DNA from: Eucalyptus grandis
Taxonomy: Eukaryota; Streptophyta; Magnoliopsida; Myrtales; Myrtaceae
Assembly: GCF_016545825.1 (NCBI RefSeq)
Contig: NC_052618.1
Coordinates: 10,655,398 to 10,719,397, forward strand
Direction: 5' to 3'
DNA length: 64,000 nucleotides
Every line of letters starts with the position of its first letter. Within the stretch, counting starts at the first letter, position 1. A program made the translations under genes and the position numbers. Below are positions 58,010-64,000 of the stretch, piece by piece. The notes under the pieces were generated by a model. It did not search any database. It was not told where the DNA came from and saw only the letters and a list, made by a program, of their open reading frames with translations.

Positions 58010-59481
58010 GGAACCGAACTCTCCGGGAGGGGGCGGCGGGATTCGGCGGGAAATTTAGTGGAGACGCGAAACGGATTTGGCGGAAGTAGGGGGGGGACCT
58101 CTGGAGCTCGAGCTTCAGTCATTCCATGGAAATGTTAAGAGAGAGAGAGAGAGAGAGAGAGAGGTGTTTCGTGGGTTGCCTCGAAACTTCGACGGGGCTT
58201 AGAAGGGGAGACCGTCGGACACGGGCGTGTCGCGGGCTACCCAGCGGCCCCATCGCGGGAATCAGGCCCGGGGATTTTTTGTTTAACCACTTAAACCGGA
58301 CGATTTATCATTACCCATTTTATCCTTGGGATTGACCTCGATAACCATAATAGTTTAAGGTCATGCTAAAGACCAAGGTTCTAGTATGAATTAGGGATGA
58401 GAAAAACGCCTAGACTGGCCAATTTAGTTTGAAGCGAGTCCATCCAATTCTTGATTCTTAAAAGTAGAATCAATATATGATGGTTTGGTTCCCAATTGTT
58501 ATAGGTGAACTGCTATCCTAGTGATTTGGCTCTTGATTTTGAGGGGGAGATCGGACTGGATTAGATGAGTTACATATACTTTTATTATTTTCATTTGTTG
58601 GAAAAATTAGTCAAAATCGGACAATAAAATATTTAAAGTATAGGATTTGTCTCAAATTCTAAATTTGTTCCTGATCATGCTTTGGATAATAAGAACATTT
58701 TTTTTTGTTTTATGATTACCTAGCTTTGTAATAAAGGTAAGCGGAAGGCAACACGTAATAAAAATCTGCATGTTTGGTAACGTCATATAAGAACATGTTT
58801 GGTAACATATGAAATAATGATTGATTCTATTTTTTTCTTCCTTAAAATCAAAAAAAAAAATTTCCATTTGGAGCATAATCAACAATTAAATAAAAATTGA
58901 TTATTGTTCCTGCAAACAACTCTATAATCAAGTACTAGAAGTCAAAAAAAAAAATTAAGAATTATGCAAAATGATTTTTTTAAAATAAAAGTTTCATGTA
59001 GTTATCAAACAACATAAAATACTCGAAAACTCTTCATAAAATAAAAATTAAAATAAAAATCATTCCTAAAAATAAAATGGTTATTAAAACATCTTAAAAA
59101 TATCCGGATGAAAATATTTAAAAGCAAATTAGTGATCAATTTTATTGAATTGAAATCGAACCGAGCCGGACCAATCCTCGATTCCCAATTTTAAGAAGTG
59201 ATCCTCCTGATCAGACTCCCGATTGCAATGGGACCAATGGAACCGAAAAATCAGATCGAGAATCGATCACCCCGGTGCAAATTAACATGCCTCGAGCGAT
59301 CTCGCCGGACCTGACCATTAGGCCGATGGGCCATGAAAACGTTAGAACTCCAAAAGAAAGCATCATCCCTCGTTCCCATCATTTCAACATGCACTTCAAT
59401 CTCCATTCGATGCAAAAGTCATTCCCTCCCAGAGCAGCAAGCAAAGCATAGGCCAACGCGACGTCCTTCGCGCTCCCCTCC
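58010..59481. promoter_or_regulatory. Divergent intergenic region between ASHR1 and the glycosyltransferase
   Basis: About 1.47 kb separates the two start codons. A GA microsatellite at 58139-58163 (CT-rich on the ASHR1 strand) lies in the probable ASHR1 leader. The middle is AT-rich (58580-59130). The 59,300-59,480 part is the leader of the plus-strand gene. No clear TATA box was assigned for either gene. Confidence 0.45.
58139..58163. repeat. (GA)n microsatellite upstream of ASHR1
   Basis: Twelve GA units about 130 nt upstream of the ASHR1 start codon. Confidence 0.85.
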
Positions 59482-62400
59482 ATGTCGAATCCGCGCGAAC
59501 CCGAGAACGAGAAGAAGAAGAGGACGAACCCCATCGCCGTCTTCATGGCCTTCGGCACGAAAGGCGACGTCTTTCCCATCGCCGTAATCATCATCCCCCC
59601 GCCTTTCCCCTGTCATCTTGCAAAGCGCTCGAGTCGTTCTTGATTTTTTCGAATTTTGTTCATTGCCATCTCCAGGCGATCGCCGCTGCATTCGGCGGCG
59701 AAATGAAGGACTACGGAGTGTTCTTCGTCACTCATTCCGCGCACCAGGTGACTTTTCTTTTAGCTCTTAGGCTTATCGATTAGTTCTGGGCATGAATTTG
59801 TCGGAAAGTTCGAATCTTGTTGCTGTTTCTTGCAGAGCTTGAGTTGCCATCTGGCCAAAAGTGGGGTGACCCATGTGCCCATTTCGTCGCCGCCCGTTCT
59901 TGCCGTGCGGGAGGACAGCAGCCCCGCAGGTTTTGGTCGCTTCACTTCATTGTTAATGGATTCAAGAGAAAGAGACACATGGTTTATCTGAAGTTCTCTA
60001 ATTGATTTATTTAGGATCGTCGGAACCGTCGTTTTCTCTACAGAAGAGGAACGTTACCGATGCGCACAGACAAGAATGCTTATCGGCAGTCGAGAGCATC
60101 TTCGGAGTCGAAGAAGTCATGGCCGGCGACTTTATTTTGATCAACTTCTTTGCTCTGGTACTTGGCATTTTGCGCATGGAAGATGTATTTGTCTGGGCAA
60201 AAGCTGTAACTGTTGCTGTTAATATGGAACATGCTCTCATGAGTTTCCAAAAGCAGCACTATGCTGTGCAAAGATATGGCTTCATGTTGACTTTTGAAGA
60301 TAACTTCTGTTTAGTGCAGCATATCATGATCCAATTGGAAAAAAAAAAAGAAAAAAAAAGAAAGGAAGAATGCCCGTCTTTTTATCTGCTTTAAGCTTTC
60401 TAGCTATTATAGAGCAATTACTATAGTTAACTGGTGTAGCATTCTAGTCATCCATCATTCCTGAAAAGGGTGTAGATTATGGGAAGTGCTTATGTACCTG
60501 AAACTGAAAGAATTACTTTCCCTGACAATATAGGAAGGATGGAACCTTGCAGAGCTTTTTCAGGTCCGCTGTGTGGTTGCTGCTCCATATGTCGTTCCTT
60601 ATAGGTAATGGTGAAAAATACAGTAATTATACTCTATCTTGAAATTTTAGTCTCACTTTTATAGCTCTTTGTGGTTGTCATTGCTGACATTGCCATTTCC
60701 ATATGATTTGTTTAAGTCAACCTTGTGCTTAATTCTTTCCCGACTTGTGAGAATTTTCAATCTCAACACAACTACTTAAGCTATAAGGGGTTGTGTGAAT
60801 GTGTCATTAAACTTTTAATAATGCGGGTAGTGTGTCAAACCTTTTCATTTTCCTTGAGATATTGCCTTTCCATTTCCGCTTAAGAAAATTTCTTATGCAT
60901 CCTGGTTATTATTGTGAAGGGTCCTTAAATTTATAGCTTCATCTTTCTTTCTTCATGATGTCTTGCTTCACAGAACCTATTAGATCCTCTATAAACTTAA
61001 AAGGCATCAACTTGGTCGGTATTGTCATGCCACACTTTTGCATCAAAAAAATTGCGTATAGTATTTCTGGATGTCTGTTCAGTATTTGATATTATAAATA
61101 TGTGTTTGACTTTATTTATTCTTCCCTGCATATTGCTGTCCTCTATGATAGGTGATTAAACATCTAAGTTTGACCATAGAAAGGTTCAACTCAAAGTTGT
61201 TACTCTACTCTTGAATGTTGCTGCTACCTGAACTTATGGCTAATTGATCAAGTTACTCTTGATCTCAGAAGACCTAAAGCAAGTAGTATGGCTTTCTTTA
61301 TGAGACATGAGTGTAGAACTTGGATTTTCCACCATAAATCTAATTGGTTTCAGCATACTGGGATTGTGGGAGATTTTACATCAGGACAGGGACCTCTAAG
61401 TAGCGTTTTCCCATTGTTCTATGAGAATCAGCATCAGATTTTTTAGGGATATAAAATGTAGTGGTCCTGTTTCTCACTTTTCTTTCAGCATCCCTTTTCA
61501 GGAAGTATTTTGATGTAGTTTTAATTCCATATTCTACTGGTACCTATCCGAGAGTGAATATTCATCTGCCCATTTGTCATCTGTTGTATAGTGCTCCTTC
61601 ATCATTCGAGCGTCACTTCAGGAAGGAATTTCCCTTGCTGTACGATTATCTCCAAGAAGCTCCCAGTGGCAAGGTATCCTTATCATGATAACTTATAAAT
61701 TGATGTTACAAAATATTTCGAAAGTTTTTCTTTAATAAAAACTTGAGATGGGTTGTTATTGACGTGAGCAAAGGTTTAACAATATTTACCTACTTCCTAT
61801 ATTGATTCCTTGCCCCTTTCAAGTTCATAGGTCTGCTGGAAAGATGTGATGCACTGGATGTGGCCACTTTTTTCTGAAAGTTGGGGCTATTGGAGAAGTG
61901 ATGTCTTACATTTAAGTTCCATTCCTTTTACAGTCAGTGCTCTCAACACTTGCAAACTCTTTCGTGCTTTTATTATTGGCTTCTACATTTTTGTGAATAA
62001 GCAAGGATACCTTTTGGCTGGGATGCTGGTGTGAACCTCTTGGCAATAAGACTTCTGTTCGACAGTGCAGGATCCAGTGACGAGTCTTCCAAAGTGGCAC
62101 GAGAGAGATCCATCTCCTCTTCTCTTGTAAGTCTTGGGGTTTTTTCCTTTTTTTTTTTGGTTGGTTTTTTCCACTTGAAAGCTATATTATAGGCACTTTA
62201 GTGATTAAGCAAGAATGAATGTCTGGATCTGAATGGAATATCTCTTTTCTGGATGATTGTGTTTTTGTTTTTTTTTTTTTTGGGAAACTGCTTTTATACT
62301 TCAGAGTCATAAACTTATCTCTAGATTTGTGCTATCAAGATCATTGTACACATCCAGGATTAGCAAACGATCTACGGGTTTGAAACTGATTCATGTTTGC

Positions 62401-63735
62401 TGATGGAGGGATTTTGAGAGTGCAACAAGCTTTGTGCTGCATGATTATGTTCAACAAGTGTGAAATATTATAAGCATGGCCTCTGGACATGTTTGCCTAC
62501 ACCCTCATATGTCCATGACCACATCTTTACCCAAACAACACCAGAGGGAGAGAGGGAGTTATGCATTTACACTGTGAGTAACCTGTTGGTATAAAAGAAC
62601 CAGTAGTCTGAAATGTAATTCCAGAAACTCGTCTTTTTTATCTCTCTAATGATGATGGTGTTAGTTTTTTTAAATTTCAGTCCCTATCCCATTGATGGTA
62701 CTTGGAAAGTTGAATACAGATCTCCTTCAATAGACAACTTCAAGTAGAACAATTTTTGTTGCTGCAGAATGCAAATTATGGGGTTGATTACATGGTCTGT
62801 CATTTCGATTTGCAGAACTATATAAACTACAATGAATTATTTCCTGATGAATTTCCCAAAACGAGCAAAAGCTTCTTGTCTAATTAACCACAAAAAAATT
62901 GTCCATCATATAATTTATAATAAAATGGAGCTTAACTATACTATCGTTTTTTTAAAATTTAACTTTCAAGCTGCTGCCCAATTCATCAAATGCCTTTTTG
63001 ATGTAATACTGTTTCTCCAATTGGACAATGTTTAAAACGCGTTTATTATATTGTTTGACAGGTATGGGTTTAGCGAGGATATTGTTGAACACCCTGGTAT
63101 AATACATTTTGGGAGTCGCTCTTTACATGCTAATGGTTCACACAGAAAAGATTAACTTCTTCTCTTGGGCTGCCATTTGCTTGAAAAAATGCTTAGGCGT
63201 CCATGAGTAAGGGGACACCTAACAGTTGTAGAGCCGTATCATCTAATATTTGCTTGCCAACAACCTTCAAACAAATTCTCTGCTTAGAACAAGTTCTCAA
63301 ATGTTGGCTTTTTTAATGATCATGTGTATCTTTGGTTTTCACTGACTAAGGCTAATTGAAAACTCTGGTGCTTGGTTAAAAAATTGAATCAACATGCCAT
63401 GCTTAGAAAGCTGTTACATGACTCTTCTTTCTATCGTTGGTCTGCATGGGTGTTATCTTTTGTTATTTAATTTCCACCTCATGGTTTGATTTTCTCATCA
63501 GTACAAGTATATCAACAGATTATTGGCCGTCAAATGTTCGTGTTTGTGGATTCTGGTTTATCCCAATCGAGTGGCAGTTTTCCTGTCAACAGTGTCTTCA
63601 AGTTGCAGCACTTGATTCAGAAGCACATTCAAAGACAGAATATCCAACATGTTCTGTTCATGTTCAATTGCATTCTTTCCTAAGGACAGAAACTTCAATG
63701 CCACTCGTTTTTGTCGGCCTGAGTTCAATTGGGAG
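59482..63735 (+). CDS. UDP-glycosyltransferase, sterol-glucosyltransferase-like (At5g24750 type), 3'-partial
   Basis: Ten exons: 59482-59583, 59676-59747, 59836-59929, 60015-60157, 60534-60604, 61592-61673, 61831-61932, 62071-62126, 63062-63096 and 63519-63735. Phases join to about 324 codons. The N-terminus has a glycosyltransferase-28-like donor-fold start (IAVFMAFGTKGDVFPIAAIA). This is followed by ESIFGVEEVMAGDFILINFF, EGWNLAELFQVRCVVAAPYV, ERHFRKEFPLLYDYL, CWKDVMHWMWPLFSESWGYW, PFTDPVTSLPKW, LLLYGFSEDIVEHPDYWPSN, VRVCGFWFIPIEW and PLVFVGLSSIG. This order matches the Arabidopsis At5g24750 type of GT1 proteins as I remember it; acceptor substrate unknown. The last visible donor is AG|GCAAGT, a GC-AG intron. 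The catalytic C-terminal half is beyond the window. Confidence 0.88.
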
Positions 63736-64000
63736 GCAAGTTCTTTTCAGCTTGATTTAGCCTCTTTCTATGTGTACAGATGAACAAAAATGAGCTGGAA
63801 CTTCTTATAAGGAAGCAAAAGAAAAACAGTTATGGTAACTGAACAAGTAAAGTGTATGTGGTGGAATTAGAAAATTCCTTAGCCAAGAAACTCTCAACTG
63901 TTGGTGTCAATACTAGCATTTGTAACAGTCTCTCTTGCAAATCATTAATTTTGTATGGTATCCAAACCACTTTTAATAGATATGTTATCCTTTCTAATAG
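63736..64000 (+). other. Intron after exon 10 of the glycosyltransferase gene
   Basis: Starts with GCAAGTTC. No further exon was found before the window edge. Confidence 0.6.

Overview
This window is plant nuclear DNA. It has spliced genes with GT-AG introns, plant-specific families (DUF639, ASHR1/SDG37, nodulin-like/NFD4-like, polyol transporter-like), LTR retrotransposons, MITEs and GA/TC microsatellites. A woody eudicot, possibly Myrtaceae (Eucalyptus-like), is my guess from the general look of the repeats; it is not proven. There are no prokaryotic operons, CRISPR arrays or rRNA genes.

Three conserved genes hold the ends. (1) A DUF639 gene on the minus strand starts at 5127 and runs off the left edge; seven exons are resolved. 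(2) A complete 14-exon ASHR1 gene (SET/MYND lysine methyltransferase, SDG37) lies on the minus strand at 58009..50348. Its exons join in phase to 476 codons. (3) A glycosyltransferase gene of the sterol-glucosyltransferase-like GT1 type (At5g24750-like) starts at 59482 on the plus strand, divergent from ASHR1, and leaves the window on the right; ten exons are resolved.

The middle 45 kb is a mosaic of duplications and transposons. A block starting in the 5' flank of the DUF639 gene occurs three times (from about 5.2, 33.3 and 46.0 kb). The first two copies lead into fragments of an NFD4-like (nodulin-like MFS) gene that lie as inverted repeats: a small one at 7.56-8.12 kb and a large one centred near 41.9 kb. 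A fragment of DUF639 (8.44-9.04 kb) is fused to a copy of ASHR1 exons 8-14 (9.04-13.5 kb). A third, single-exon ASHR1 copy follows and was split by a 12-kb LTR retrotransposon (13560-25608, 5-bp target duplication GAAGG). That element carries only a decayed gag and long minisatellites, so it resembles a non-autonomous TR-GAG-type relative of the Tat/Ogre lineage.

25.8-33.2 kb holds a broken polyol transporter-like gene, a Harbinger-type MITE inside a short tandem array, repeated 5'-leader-like units and an antisense copia fragment. 33.3-49.9 kb holds blocks 2 and 3, hAT-like elements, and two antisense LTRs without internal regions. One of these interrupts an arm of the large inverted repeat; the other splits block 3 and has target duplication CGTAT.

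The order of events can be read from nesting: the NFD4-like and hAT sequences were present before the large inverted duplication, and the LTR insertion into one arm came later. Only the three edge genes look functional. All other coding similarity is fragmentary or disabled.
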